From assembly GCA_910578845.1 (NCBI GenBank), contig CAJTSL010000001.1, positions 32,677-96,676 on the forward strand: a stretch of 64,000 bases of DNA, given 5' to 3'. This document shows, piece by piece, positions 25,791 to 34,580 of this stretch. Under the pieces are notes generated by a model. The model saw only the letters and a list, made by a program, of their open reading frames with translations, was not told the DNA's origin and did not search any database. Each line of letters starts with the position of its first letter. Position 1 is the stretch's first letter. Both the position numbers and the translations under genes were made by a program. Source of the stretch: an uncultured Lachnospiraceae bacterium. Its GTDB lineage: Bacteria > Bacillota > Clostridia > Lachnospirales > Lachnospiraceae.

Positions 25791-26645
25791 ATGAAAAAGG
25801 AACTTATCAAAAATTATGGGATAATTACATTGATGGCATTGATGAATGCGTTAGCGATCAGTCTTTTCATAGATCCTAACAACCTGGCGCCCGGTGGGGT
25901 GACAGGTATCGCGATCATCATTAGCAGGTTTTTGCCGATAGAGACGGGTACTTTGATTTTTATGCTCAATATCCCGATCCTGCTGTTTGCGATTTGGCAG
26001 TTTGGCATCCGTTTTGCGGTCTCCACAATATATACGATAGCACTTATTTCCGCATTTACCAATATTTTAGCTCCATTTGGAGCGGCAACGGATGATATAC
26101 TGTTAGCAGCATTAGCAGGCGGTGTGATTTATGCGGTGTCCATTGGCATGATCATGAAAGTCGGGGCGACGACCGGGGGCATGGATATTATCGTGAAATG
26201 GATGCGGACGAAATTGCCTTATTTAAAGACTGGCGTTCTCTTTTTCATAACGGACGCAGTGATCATTACGATGTCGGGCATTGTTTTTAGGGACATTGAT
26301 GCGGCGCTTTATGCTGGCATTACTGTAGTAGTAAACTCCATTGTCCTGGATTTGGTCTTGTATGGGAGAGACGAGGCGAAGCTGCTTTATATTATCAGTG
26401 ACAGGCCAAAAGAAATCACTGAGAGAATCCTGACGGAACTGGATATCGGCGTGACCTATATCGAAGGCCGTGGGGCATACAGCGGCAAAGAGAAGAAAGT
26501 CCTGATGTGCGTGGCGAAAAAGCAGGCATCCCCACGTGTAGAAGTGATCGTTAAGGAAGAAGATGCAGAGGCCTTTATGGTCGTTACCAGCGCTACGGAG
26601 ATTTTTGGAGAAGGATTTAAGAGTTATTTTAGTGAACGGTTTTAG
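25791..26645 (+). CDS. YitT-family membrane protein (DUF161 and DUF2179)
   Basis: 284 residues. Five to six transmembrane helices span residues 10-190, with the family hallmarks FIDPNNLAPGGVTGIAI and MKVGATTGGMDI. The cytoplasmic C-terminal DUF2179 domain follows (LDIGVTYIEGRGAYSGKEK). YitT proteins are widespread in Firmicutes, often in several copies, and their transported substrate is unknown. A good ribosome site (GGAAGGGAAGG) precedes ATG 25791. Confidence 0.92.
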   Translation: MKKELIKNYGIITLMALMNALAISLFIDPNNLAPGGVTGIAIIISRFLPIETGTLIFMLNIPILLFAIWQFGIRFAVSTIYTIALISAFTNILAPFGAATDDILLAALAGGVIYAVSIGMIMKVGATTGGMDIIVKWMRTKLPYLKTGVLFFITDAVIITMSGIVFRDIDAALYAGITVVVNSIVLDLVLYGRDEAKLLYIISDRPKEITERILTELDIGVTYIEGRGAYSGKEKKVLMCVAKKQASPRVEVIVKEEDAEAFMVVTSATEIFGEGFKSYFSERF

Positions 26646-26678
26646 CTGGCAAGAGCAAATGAAGAAGGGAAAGTGGTT

Positions 26679-27797
26679 GTGCGTATGCAGGATAATCATG
26701 TAGCGGTGAAGTCGAGAAAAAGGAAGCAGCGGAGGAATGAAAACCGGATTTTATTCGGTTCTATTATCCTCTGTATCGTGACGCTTAGTGCGATTACTTT
26801 TTGCCTAATGATGCTGTTCCAATATCGTGCGTCCCGTTTAGAGACACAGGAAGCGATGGCGCAGATAGAAGTGATGCAAAACCGGTATAGCCAGGAAGAG
26901 GTCGATGCGCTCCTGGCAGAGAAAATGGAAGTGGCAGCAGGGGAGTCGGCAGAGCGGACGAAAGAAGAAATGCTTACCCAGATGAAGGAACTGATGCTTT
27001 CCGGTGAAGGGGCGTTGCATATGCTGCGAGAGTTCTTCCCGGACGAGGTGGTGCTGGTGGATAAGAACCAATATTATTTTTTCCCGGTCGTAGATACGCT
27101 CGCCCAGAATACATATGCGCAAGGAGAATTCGTACTGAATGACGAAGGATTCATGGAATATTATGAGAATCAGCAGCTTCTGTCACATAAAGGGATTGAC
27201 GTGTCCAAGTACCAGGAGAAGATTGACTGGAAAGAAGTGGCAGGAAGCGATATCGAATATGCCTTTATCCGCTTAGGCATCCGTGGCTATACGGAAGGTG
27301 AGATTTTGGAGGATGATAGGTTTGAATATAATATCAACGGCGCGTTAGATAATAATATAGAGGTAGGCGTATATTTCTTCACACAGGCGATTAGTGTAGA
27401 AGAAGCCAAGGAAGAAGCTGATTTTGTACTGGATGCTTTAGAGGGGTATGACATTACATATCCGGTTGTGCTTGATGTGGAAGCTGTGACAAATGACAAC
27501 GCAAGGACATTAGGTCTTACTAAAGAGGAAAGGACAAAATACTGCATCGCGTTTTGTGAGAGGATAAAACAGGCAGGATATCAGCCGATGATTTACGGCA
27601 ATCTAAAGACATTTATATTGATGCTTGATCTAGAGCAGTTAGAAGAATATGATAAGTGGTTCGCCCATTATGATGAGCAGTATTATTTCCCTTATCAGTT
27701 CAAGGTGTGGCAGTATACGGACAGTGGCAAGATACCGGGCATAGAAGGGGATGTAGACATCAATATAAGTTTTGAGAATTTAGCAAGCGGACAATGA
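26679..27797 (+). CDS. GH25 lysozyme-like membrane-anchored muramidase
   Basis: About 372 residues. GTG 26679 is 8 bases after AAGGGA (26665-26670); ATG 26685 is possible but more distant. A basic N-terminus and one transmembrane helix (about residues 25-48) anchor it outside the cell, followed by a charged stalk likely to be coiled coil. The GH25 domain begins at HKGIDVSKYQEKIDW and carries the acidic pair in YPVVLDVEAV; the C-terminal Asp comes in GDVDINISF. It should cleave the MurNAc-GlcNAc bond of peptidoglycan, in remodelling rather than attack because it stays attached. Confidence 0.88.
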   Translation: MRMQDNHVAVKSRKRKQRRNENRILFGSIILCIVTLSAITFCLMMLFQYRASRLETQEAMAQIEVMQNRYSQEEVDALLAEKMEVAAGESAERTKEEMLTQMKELMLSGEGALHMLREFFPDEVVLVDKNQYYFFPVVDTLAQNTYAQGEFVLNDEGFMEYYENQQLLSHKGIDVSKYQEKIDWKEVAGSDIEYAFIRLGIRGYTEGEILEDDRFEYNINGALDNNIEVGVYFFTQAISVEEAKEEADFVLDALEGYDITYPVVLDVEAVTNDNARTLGLTKEERTKYCIAFCERIKQAGYQPMIYGNLKTFILMLDLEQLEEYDKWFAHYDEQYYFPYQFKVWQYTDSGKIPGIEGDVDINISFENLASGQ

Positions 27798-27818
27798 TCA
27801 TGATACGTGAAAAAGTAG

Positions 27819-27847
27819 TTTCCAATTTCTAAGAAATTTGCTACAAT
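27819..27847 (+). promoter_or_regulatory. Possible promoter of the papain-like fusion gene
   Basis: TTTCCA (27819-27824), 17 bases, TACAAT (27842-27847). The -35 is weak, the -10 is good. Confidence 0.45.
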
Positions 27848-27910
27848 ATAGCATAAGCGAGAAGTGATCTTTATAAAGTATAGGTGATAAAACACCGGAA
27901 TGGAGGAAAC

Positions 27911-28582
27911 ATGAGATATTTTTTTGAATCCAAAGTTGAGAAGCTAGATAAGGGATATTCTATCCATCTCCCCTTTAACGTTTGGGAAGTGTGTAAACAG
28001 AGAGACGTGATCCAGGGAGATTTGGTGCTTGACAACAAGATTATTGACTGTGAGCTTCATCCCAAAGAGAAGGGTAACTATTTCATTTTGATTGAAGACG
28101 AAGATGCAGTAAGCGTAGAACCGGGCTCTGTCCATAAAATCCTCTTGCATATCACAGGTTCGCTTATCCGTATGGATCAGAACAGCCCATATAGTTTTGA
28201 GAACCCGATCCGTAAGATTGATGGCATAGATGTCATTAAGCTTCCCGAGGATGGACTTTGCGGGCAGGCATGTGTAGCGATGCTTGCAGGCATTACGATA
28301 GCCGAAGTCATTAGCGTAATGGACTGTAGGGAATGGCAGGCTACGATGGGGCGTGTGATTTCCGCTTTAAATTATTATGGCATCGATCATAACGATATTA
28401 TCATGTATACAGAAGGCAAAGAAGATACAGTGCTGCCTAAGTGCGCGATACTGATGGAGAAAATGGGACGTTTTTGCCATTATCTGGTACATTATGACGG
28501 GAAATATTATGATTCCCATGCCGGTATCATGACAGAGTATGATATGACCAAATTATTGGGATACTTAGAAATCAAATGCTAG
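27911..28582 (+). CDS. DUF1905-like domain fused to a papain-like cysteine protease domain
   Basis: 223 residues from ATG 27911 (GGAGG at 27902-27906). Residues 1-85 resemble the small beta-barrel DUF1905 (YSIHLPFNVWEVCKQRDVIQ), usually a stand-alone or YdeI-linked domain. Residues about 105-223 look like a C39/papain-type peptidase: the catalytic Cys region is DGLCGQACVAMLAG, and the His/Asp region is FCHYLVHYDGKYYDSHAG. There is no signal peptide or membrane helix, so it should be cytoplasmic. I do not know this combination as a characterised protein. It may process a peptide or act as a peptide cyclotransferase-like enzyme. The catalytic residues are seen, the function is inferred. Confidence 0.65.
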   Translation: MRYFFESKVEKLDKGYSIHLPFNVWEVCKQRDVIQGDLVLDNKIIDCELHPKEKGNYFILIEDEDAVSVEPGSVHKILLHITGSLIRMDQNSPYSFENPIRKIDGIDVIKLPEDGLCGQACVAMLAGITIAEVISVMDCREWQATMGRVISALNYYGIDHNDIIMYTEGKEDTVLPKCAILMEKMGRFCHYLVHYDGKYYDSHAGIMTEYDMTKLLGYLEIKC

Positions 28583-28603
28583 GCGATGGAAGATAAGATA
28601 GGG

Positions 28604-28640
28604 AAGACCGGAGCGCAGGAATGCTTTGCCGGTCTTTTTC
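28604..28640 (+). terminator. Terminator after the papain-like fusion gene
   Basis: AAGACCGG (28604-28611) pairs with CCGGTCTT (28629-28636) around 17 bases, and T-rich sequence follows. Confidence 0.85.
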
Positions 28641-28706
28641 TTTGCGCGCCAGACGGGTTAAAAGCTCAGATACGAATGCGGACAAAAGTCTGTCAAGAAA
28701 AAACAC

Positions 28707-28735
28707 TTGACACCCATAGGGTGATATAGTAAAAT
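28707..28735 (+). promoter_or_regulatory. Promoter of ylxM-ffh with palindromic spacer
   Basis: TTGACA (28707-28712), 17 bases, TAAAAT (28730-28735). The spacer holds the inverted repeat CACCC-ATA-GGGTG (28711-28723), which overlaps the last two bases of the -35 and could be a repressor site or chance. Confidence 0.8.
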
Positions 28736-28780
28736 AGCAAACGTCAGGCAATAGGCAGACAACCTGATGGGAGCAGGATT

Positions 28781-29134
28781 ATGGAGAAAATCGTTGAACA
28801 AGGTTTGTTGTATGATTTTTATGGAGAGCTGCTGACAGAACATCAGCGACAGATCTATGAAGGCATCGTATATGAGAATCTTTCCCTGAGTGAGATCGCA
28901 CAGGAGCAGGGCATCAGCAGACAGGGCGTACATGACATTGTGAAGCGCTGCGATAAGGCATTGATGGGATACGAGGAGAAATTACAGTTGATTGCCAGAT
29001 TCCTTAAGATGAAAGGGCAGATCCAAGAGATAGACGCATTGACAAGAAGCTATGAAGTAAACGAGATTAGCGATAAAGAGCTGTACTGTCATAAGCTTAG
29101 GCAGATAGCGGCAAAGATTTTAGATGAACTGTGA
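28781..29134 (+). CDS. ylxM: YlxM/p13-like helix-turn-helix protein of the SRP operon
   Basis: 117 residues. A sigma-region-4-like helix-turn-helix (LSLSEIAQEQGISRQGVHDI) lies in the middle, and the C-terminal part is helical. YlxM genes sit immediately before ffh in most Firmicutes; the Streptococcus homologue has been linked to SRP GTPase activity. Context and motif agree. The start ATG 28781 is preceded by GGGAGCAGG. Confidence 0.92.
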   Translation: MEKIVEQGLLYDFYGELLTEHQRQIYEGIVYENLSLSEIAQEQGISRQGVHDIVKRCDKALMGYEEKLQLIARFLKMKGQIQEIDALTRSYEVNEISDKELYCHKLRQIAAKILDEL

Positions 29135-29166
29135 AGAATGCATAGAGGTAAGAATGAGGGTTATAT

Positions 29167-30528
29167 ATGGCATTTGAGAGTTTAACGGATAAATTGCAAA
29201 ATGTTTTCAAGAATTTAAGAGGCAAGGGACGGCTGACACAAGAAGACGTTAAATTGGCATTAAAAGAAGTGAAAATGGCTCTTTTAGAGGCCGATGTGAA
29301 TTTCAAAGTCGTGAAACAGTTTGTCAAGTCTGTAGAAGAACGGGCGGTCGGGCAGGATGTGCTAAACGGCCTTAATCCCGGGCAGATGGTTGTTAAGATT
29401 GTGAACGAAGAAATGGTGGCCCTTATGGGAGCCGATACGACGGAAATCAAGATGCAGCCTGGCAAATCGATTACCGTGATTATGATGTGCGGTTTACAGG
29501 GCGCCGGCAAAACGACGACGACCGCCAAGATTGCAGGGAAGTTAAAATTAAAAGGGAAAAAATCGTTGCTCGTAGCGTGTGATGTATATAGGCCGGCGGC
29601 GATCAAGCAGTTGCAGATCAACGGAGAGAAGCAGCAAGTAGATGTCTTCTCCATGGGAGAGAACCATAAACCTGTCGATATAGCGAAAGCGTCCCTAGAG
29701 CATGCGCAGAAGAACGGACACAATGTCGTGATCTTAGATACGGCAGGAAGGCTTCATATTGATGAAGAAATGATGGCGGAGCTAGAGGAAATCAAAAGCA
29801 ACGTGGACGTGCATCAGACATTGCTTGTGGTGGACGCCATGACAGGCCAGGACGCAGTCAATGTTGCGAAAGATTTTGACGATAAAGTAGGCATTGATGG
29901 AGTTATTCTATCGAAAATGGACGGTGATTCGAGAGGCGGCGCTGCATTGTCGATTAAGGCGGTGACCGGCAAGCCGATTTTGTATGTCGGCATGGGAGAG
30001 AAGCTTTCTGACTTAGAGCAGTTTTATCCCGACCGTATGGCGAACCGTATTCTGGGAATGGGCGATGTGCTGACGTTGATTGAGAAAGCACAGCAAAACA
30101 TTGACCTAGATGAAGCGAAAGAAAAAGAGATGGCTGCCCGGATGAAAAAGGGCAAGTTTGACTTTGAGGATTATCTCGAAAGCATGAAGCAGATGCGCAA
30201 TATGGGAGGTATTTCCAGTATTTTGGGCATGCTTGGCATGGGCGGGAAACAGTTAGGCGAAATAGAGGGTATGGTGGATGAGAAACAGCTTGCCCGGATG
30301 GAAGCGATCGTCCTAAGCATGACGCCGCAGGAGAGACAGAATCCTAAATGCCTGAATCCGAGCAGGAAACACCGGATCGCTAAAGGCGCCGGCGTAGATA
30401 TCAGTATCGTGAATAGGTTTATAAAGCAGTTCGAACAGTCACAGAAAATGATGAAGCAGATGCCGGGCATGATGGGCGGAAAGCGTGGGCGAGGCATGTT
30501 CGGTGGCATGGGGAAGCTTCCTTTTTAG
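29167..30528 (+). CDS. ffh: Signal recognition particle protein Ffh
   Basis: 453 residues. The GTPase domain has GLQGAGKTTT, DTAGR and SKMDGDSRGG. The methionine-rich M domain (from about residue 325) ends with LNPSRKHRIAKGAGVD and a tail rich in Met and Gly (MMKQMPGMMGGK). It binds signal sequences on ribosomes together with 4.5S RNA, which is not encoded in this window. Promoter and ylxM precede it. Confidence 0.98.
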   Translation: MAFESLTDKLQNVFKNLRGKGRLTQEDVKLALKEVKMALLEADVNFKVVKQFVKSVEERAVGQDVLNGLNPGQMVVKIVNEEMVALMGADTTEIKMQPGKSITVIMMCGLQGAGKTTTTAKIAGKLKLKGKKSLLVACDVYRPAAIKQLQINGEKQQVDVFSMGENHKPVDIAKASLEHAQKNGHNVVILDTAGRLHIDEEMMAELEEIKSNVDVHQTLLVVDAMTGQDAVNVAKDFDDKVGIDGVILSKMDGDSRGGAALSIKAVTGKPILYVGMGEKLSDLEQFYPDRMANRILGMGDVLTLIEKAQQNIDLDEAKEKEMAARMKKGKFDFEDYLESMKQMRNMGGISSILGMLGMGGKQLGEIEGMVDEKQLARMEAIVLSMTPQERQNPKCLNPSRKHRIAKGAGVDISIVNRFIKQFEQSQKMMKQMPGMMGGKRGRGMFGGMGKLPF

Positions 30529-30627
30529 CGGAAGCCTATGGCAATGTGAAGATTAGAGGGATATCTGTTTAAACAAGGTATCGTATCTATTCAAATATAA
30601 TATTATTTATACAATGGAGGCAGAAAA

Positions 30628-30876
30628 ATGGCAGTTAAAATCAGATTAAGAAGAATGGGTAAGAAGAAAACTCCTTATTACAGAATCGTAGTGGCAGATT
30701 CCCGCTCCCCGAGAGACGGAAGATGTATTGATGAAATCGGCACTTACGATCCGAACACCGATCCGAGTACTTTTAAGGTGGATGAGGAGGCAGCTAAGAA
30801 ATGGCTTGCGAATGGTGCACAGCCTACAGAAGTTGTTAGCAAGATCTTTAAAGTTGCGGGCATCATTGAGAAATAA
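30628..30876 (+). CDS. rpsP: 30S ribosomal protein S16
   Basis: 82 residues with the typical start MAVKIRLRRMGKKKTPYYRI and the GTYDPN motif. GGAGG lies shortly before ATG 30628. A TATAAT at 30596-30601 could be a -10 for a local promoter, but no matching -35 is seen. Order ffh-rpsP-khpA-rimM-trmD-rplS is conserved. Confidence 0.98.
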   Translation: MAVKIRLRRMGKKKTPYYRIVVADSRSPRDGRCIDEIGTYDPNTDPSTFKVDEEAAKKWLANGAQPTEVVSKIFKVAGIIEK

Positions 30877-30914
30877 GAACAGGAGCCTGTTTGTTACGCT
30901 TTTGGAGGTGGATT

Positions 30915-31142
30915 ATGAAAGAATTAGTTGAAATAATTGCAAAAGCACTTGTTGATAATCCGGACGAGGTCGTTGTGACAGAGAAAGAAGACGGAAGAAA
31001 TATAACAATTGAGCTTCACGTTGCATCATCTGATATGGGTAAAGTCATTGGAAAGCAGGGACGTATTGCAAAGGCAATCCGCTCGGTAGTAAAAGCAGCA
31101 TCATCCAAAGACAATAAAAGAGTGGATGTGGAAATTATTTAA
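30915..31142 (+). CDS. khpA: KH-domain RNA-binding protein KhpA
   Basis: 75 residues from ATG 30915 (GGAGGTG at 30904-30910); the frame also opens at ATG 30891, but that lacks a ribosome site. The single KH domain has the GxxG loop in DMGKVIGKQGRIAKAI. KhpA pairs with KhpB/Jag and binds many transcripts, influencing cell division and elongation in streptococci and sRNA biology in clostridia. Confidence 0.95.
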   Translation: MKELVEIIAKALVDNPDEVVVTEKEDGRNITIELHVASSDMGKVIGKQGRIAKAIRSVVKAASSKDNKRVDVEII

Positions 31143-31149
31143 ACCATTG

Positions 31150-31177
31150 CAGCCTCATGAAGCGATTCGTGAGGCTG
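31150..31177 (+). terminator. Stem-loop between khpA and rimM
   Basis: CAGCCTCATGA (31150-31160) pairs over 11 bases with TCGTGAGGCTG (31167-31177), one G-U pair included, and only TTT follows. It is probably a weak terminator or an attenuator within the operon. Confidence 0.55.
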
Positions 31178-31222
31178 TTTGTGCGTTAACACAGCGCGGG
31201 ACAGCAGAAGTGGAAGGAAACT

Positions 31223-31744
31223 ATGGGAAAAGAAAAAGTATCTGAGTTACAAATCGGTGTGATTACACAGACACATGGCATACGTGGCGAAGTCAAAGTC
31301 TTTCCGACAACAGATGACGCGTCGCGCTTTGAGGAACTGCCGGAGGTTTTCCTCGATAATGGGAAAGAGCGGCTGGCGATGACAATTGATGGCGTCAAAT
31401 TCTTTAAGCAATATGTCATATTAAAATTCCACGGTTTTGATTCGATTAATGAAGTGGAGAAATATAAGGGCGCAAAACTGTTTGTGCCAAGGGAAAAAGC
31501 GGTAAAGCTGCAAGAAGGAGAATATTTTATAGCGGATTTAATTGGCATGAAGGTCATAACGGAAGATAAGGCGCCATTTGGCGTGTTAAAAGATGTTTTG
31601 GAGACAGGCGCTAATGATGTCTATGTTGTAGAGATGGTGAATGGAAAAGAAGCATTGCTTCCGGCGATCAAAGAATGCATTTTGAATATCGATATGGACA
31701 GCGAAGAGATCACTGTGCATATCATGGAAGGGTTATTATCATGA
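31223..31744 (+). CDS. rimM: Ribosome maturation factor RimM
   Basis: 173 residues. The N-terminal domain has the motif GVITQTHGIRGEVKV, and a C-terminal PRC-barrel begins around residue 95 (YFIADLIGMKVI). RimM assists 30S head assembly by binding S19. Its stop overlaps the trmD start (ATGA), so the two are coupled as in most bacteria. Confidence 0.96.
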   Translation: MGKEKVSELQIGVITQTHGIRGEVKVFPTTDDASRFEELPEVFLDNGKERLAMTIDGVKFFKQYVILKFHGFDSINEVEKYKGAKLFVPREKAVKLQEGEYFIADLIGMKVITEDKAPFGVLKDVLETGANDVYVVEMVNGKEALLPAIKECILNIDMDSEEITVHIMEGLLS

Positions 31745-32469
31745 ATTTTCACATCCTGACGCTTTTCCCGGAGATGGTCATGCAGGGACTGCATACCAGC
31801 ATATTAGGGAAAGCAGCCGAAAAGGAGTATATTTCCATAGAAGCCGTTAATATCAGGGATTATACGACTGATAAGCACGGCAAAGTCGATGACTATACGT
31901 ATGGAGGCGGCGCCGGCATGTTAATGCAGGCACAGCCTGTTTATGACGCATATCAAGCGGTTGTCCGGGCGATCAGGGAAAAGAGTGCGGGCAGCGCCAC
32001 GGTAGCAAATCCGCCCAGGGTAATCTATATGACGCCACAGGGAAGGGTATTTCATCAAGAACTGGCAAAAGAGTTGGCAAAGGAAACGGATCTGATCTTC
32101 CTTTGTGGGCACTATGAAGGGATTGACGAAAGAGTCCTGGAAGAAATCGTTACTGACTATGTTTCCATCGGAGATTATGTGCTGACAGGCGGGGAGCTTC
32201 CTGCGATGGTGATGATTGATGCGATCGCCAGGCTGGTCCCGGGCGTGCTCCATAATGGGGATTCGGCATTGTCGGAATCTTTTCATAATGATCTGTTGGA
32301 ATATCCGCAGTATTCCCGGCCGGAAATCTGGCGGGACAAGAGAGTGCCAGCGATTCTCCTGTCAGGGAATCATGCAAAGGTAGACGAATGGCGGCTGGAA
32401 CAGTCTATCGAGAGGACGAAGAAATGGCGACCGGACTTGTATGAGAAATGGAAGGCACGTCAAAAATAA
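31741..32469 (+). CDS. trmD: tRNA (guanine-N1)-methyltransferase TrmD
   Basis: 242 residues from ATG 31741, which overlaps the rimM stop; an upstream in-frame ATG lies within rimM. The SPOUT core is clear in VDDYTYGGGAGMLMQ, FLCGHYEGIDER and SIGDYVLTGGELPA. It methylates G37 of tRNAs reading CNN codons and prevents +1 frameshifting. Confidence 0.97.
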   Translation: MNFHILTLFPEMVMQGLHTSILGKAAEKEYISIEAVNIRDYTTDKHGKVDDYTYGGGAGMLMQAQPVYDAYQAVVRAIREKSAGSATVANPPRVIYMTPQGRVFHQELAKELAKETDLIFLCGHYEGIDERVLEEIVTDYVSIGDYVLTGGELPAMVMIDAIARLVPGVLHNGDSALSESFHNDLLEYPQYSRPEIWRDKRVPAILLSGNHAKVDEWRLEQSIERTKKWRPDLYEKWKARQK

Positions 32470-32472
32470 CAC

Positions 32473-32501
32473 TTGCATTTATTCATCCAATATGGTAAAT
32501 T
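32473..32501 (+). promoter_or_regulatory. Possible promoter of rplS
   Basis: TTGCAT (32473-32478), 17 bases, TAAATT (32496-32501) preceded by TGG. The 88-base leader that follows has only short possible stems; an L19 autoregulatory leader, known in Bacillus, cannot be confirmed by eye. Confidence 0.45.
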
Positions 32502-32588
32502 ATTAATGTTGTGAAAATAGATGGTCCTCTGTTACAGAATGTATTAAGAACATCCGTATCATATCTGAAAGGAGCATAAGTAGGAATT

Positions 32589-32936
32589 ATGTATGAAATT
32601 ATCAAAGAAATTGAAGCAGCTCAGGTGAAAGAGCAGGTTCCGGAGTTTAACGTAGGTGATACTGTTAAAGTTTATGGCAAGATCAAAGAGGGTAACCGCG
32701 AGAGAATCCAGGTTTTTGAAGGCACTGTATTAAAAAGACAGGGCGGGAGCAACAGAGAGACTTTTACGGTAAGAAAGCTTTCTAACGGTGTAGGCGTTGA
32801 GAAGACATGGCCATTACACTCTCCTAACGTTGAGAAGATCGAAGTGGTAAGAAAAGGTAAAGTAAGACGTGCAAAACTGTTCTATCTGCGCGGTCGTGTA
32901 GGTAAGAAAGCGAAAGTGAAAGAAAAGGTAAAATAA
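32589..32936 (+). CDS. rplS: 50S ribosomal protein L19
   Basis: 115 residues with FNVGDTVKVYGKIKEGNRER and, near the end, VRRAKLFYLRGRVGKKAKV. Ribosome site AAAGGAG lies about 15 bases upstream. It sits at the 30S-50S interface. A terminator follows. Confidence 0.98.
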   Translation: MYEIIKEIEAAQVKEQVPEFNVGDTVKVYGKIKEGNRERIQVFEGTVLKRQGGSNRETFTVRKLSNGVGVEKTWPLHSPNVEKIEVVRKGKVRRAKLFYLRGRVGKKAKVKEKVK

Positions 32937-32948
32937 AAGCGAACGGAG

Positions 32949-32983
32949 ACAGTTACCCTAAATCGTTAGGGTAGCTGTTTTTT
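32949..32983 (+). terminator. Terminator after rplS
   Basis: ACAGTTACCCTAA pairs with TTAGGGTAGCTGT (one G-U pair) around an ATCG loop, with a T6 run. This is one of the strongest terminators in the window. Confidence 0.93.
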
Positions 32984-33063
32984 GCACGAAGCAACGAGCA
33001 GTGTAAGATGAGGCGCACTGCATGCGAAAGAGCGAATCCACACCATAGAGAAGAGGTGTCAGT

Positions 33064-33648
33064 TTGGCAAGAAGAAAAGGGCTACATTTTTATCAAAAGG
33101 AGAAGAAGCTGAATTCCACGCTTTTAAAAGACATTTTCGAAATGATGATAGGAACGTTCATTGTCATTTTTGTTGCAGTGGCGCTGACCTATTTTGCTGG
33201 CATGCGGACCAGCGTGATCGGGGATTCTATGGAACCGGCGCTATACAACGGCCAGGAGATTTTGATCAATCGCTTTATATATAGGCTGTCAACCCCGAAA
33301 AGGGGCGATGTTGTTGTCTTTCTTCCGAACGGGAACCAGAATACACATTTCTATGTGAAGCGGATCGTAGGATTGCCGGGAGAGACAGTACAGATTATCG
33401 GCGGGAAAGTATACATAGATGGGGAATTGTTAGAAGAGGATGAAAATTTTGATAAAATGATTGATGCCGGTATAGCAGGCAATGAACTGACATTGGAAAG
33501 CGACGAATACTTTGTCCTTGGGGACAACCGAAACAGCAGTGAAGACAGCCGTTCGGGAAATATCGGAGCGATAGAGAAGCGGACGATTATCGGTAAAGCC
33601 TGGTTTTGCCTGAAAAGCGAAGAAGGCGAAATGGGATTTGTCGAGTAA
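33064..33648 (+). CDS. lepB: Signal peptidase I (first copy)
   Basis: 194 residues with TTG as the apparent start: AGAGGTG (33053-33058) is well spaced and no ATG occurs until residue 27. One transmembrane helix (about 28-46) is followed by the catalytic Ser55 in IGDSMEPAL, the Lys in FYVKRIVGLPGE, and the box GDNRNSSEDSR. It cuts signal peptides on the outer membrane face. ACACC (33040-33044) could pair with GGTGT at the ribosome site, so expression may be low. Paired with a second copy 0.9 kb downstream. Confidence 0.93.
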   Translation: MARRKGLHFYQKEKKLNSTLLKDIFEMMIGTFIVIFVAVALTYFAGMRTSVIGDSMEPALYNGQEILINRFIYRLSTPKRGDVVVFLPNGNQNTHFYVKRIVGLPGETVQIIGGKVYIDGELLEEDENFDKMIDAGIAGNELTLESDEYFVLGDNRNSSEDSRSGNIGAIEKRTIIGKAWFCLKSEEGEMGFVE

Positions 33649-33677
33649 GCTGTAGAATAAGGATGCGGAGGAATAGG

Positions 33678-34580
33678 ATGAATTATCAATGGTATCCCGG
33701 GCACATGACGAAAGCAAAACGGATGATGCAGGAGAATATCAAGTTAATTGACTTAGTCATTGAACTTGTGGATGCAAGGATCCCGCTTAGCAGCAGGAAC
33801 CCCGATATAGATGAGCTTGGGAAGAATAAAGCGCGGCTGATTTTGTTGAATAAATCGGATTTAGCGGATGCCTCGTGCAATAAAGCGTGGATGGAATATT
33901 TTAAACAAAAGGGCTTTCATGTCCTAGAGGTGAATGCCAAAACCGGAGCAGGCATAAAAGGAGTACAAGGCGCAGTCAAAGAAGCCTGTAAGGAAAAGAT
34001 AGAAAGAAATAAGAAAAGAGGCATTTTGAACAGGCCGGTACGCGCTATCGTTGTGGGGATCCCCAATGTAGGGAAATCGACGTTCATCAATGCGATTGCC
34101 GGAAAGGCATGTACCAAGACGGGAAATAAGCCGGGCGTTACCAAAGGCAAGCAGTGGATCCGTTTGCATAAGGAGTTGGAATTGTTAGATACGCCTGGGA
34201 TTTTGTGGCCAAAATTTGAAAGCCAGGAGGTCGGAAGGAATCTGGCTTTTATAGGCTCCATGAATGATGAAATTTTGCAGATGACGGAACTAGCGATAGA
34301 CTTATTAGCCTATTTAATGGTATACTACAAAGAAGAGCTGACGAAACGGTATCAATTTGTACAGGAAGAATGGACGCCGTTGGAGACGCTAGCGCAAATC
34401 TGTGAGAATAGAAAGTGCTATAAAAAGGGAGGAGAGCCTGATTTTGAAAAAGGCGCCTCTTTGTTGCTTGATGATTTCCGAAGCGGGAGGATCGGGAGGA
34501 TAACGCTAGAGAGACCTGGGCAAATGACAGAAAGTAACGGGAATGAGGTTATAGGCAGCGATGAAAAAGGTATTACGTGA
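33678..34580 (+). CDS. rbgA: Ribosome biogenesis GTPase RbgA (YlqF)
   Basis: 300 residues from ATG 33678 (GGAGG at 33667-33671). The circularly permuted GTPase has G4 (LNKSD) ahead of G1 (GIPNVGKST) and G3 (DTPG). The N-terminal QWYPGHMTKAKRMM is a family hallmark. It promotes late 50S assembly and L16 incorporation. The last 20 bases overlap the next gene. Placement after rplS and before rnhB is as in Bacillus, with two signal peptidase genes inserted around it. Confidence 0.96.
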   Translation: MNYQWYPGHMTKAKRMMQENIKLIDLVIELVDARIPLSSRNPDIDELGKNKARLILLNKSDLADASCNKAWMEYFKQKGFHVLEVNAKTGAGIKGVQGAVKEACKEKIERNKKRGILNRPVRAIVVGIPNVGKSTFINAIAGKACTKTGNKPGVTKGKQWIRLHKELELLDTPGILWPKFESQEVGRNLAFIGSMNDEILQMTELAIDLLAYLMVYYKEELTKRYQFVQEEWTPLETLAQICENRKCYKKGGEPDFEKGASLLLDDFRSGRIGRITLERPGQMTESNGNEVIGSDEKGIT

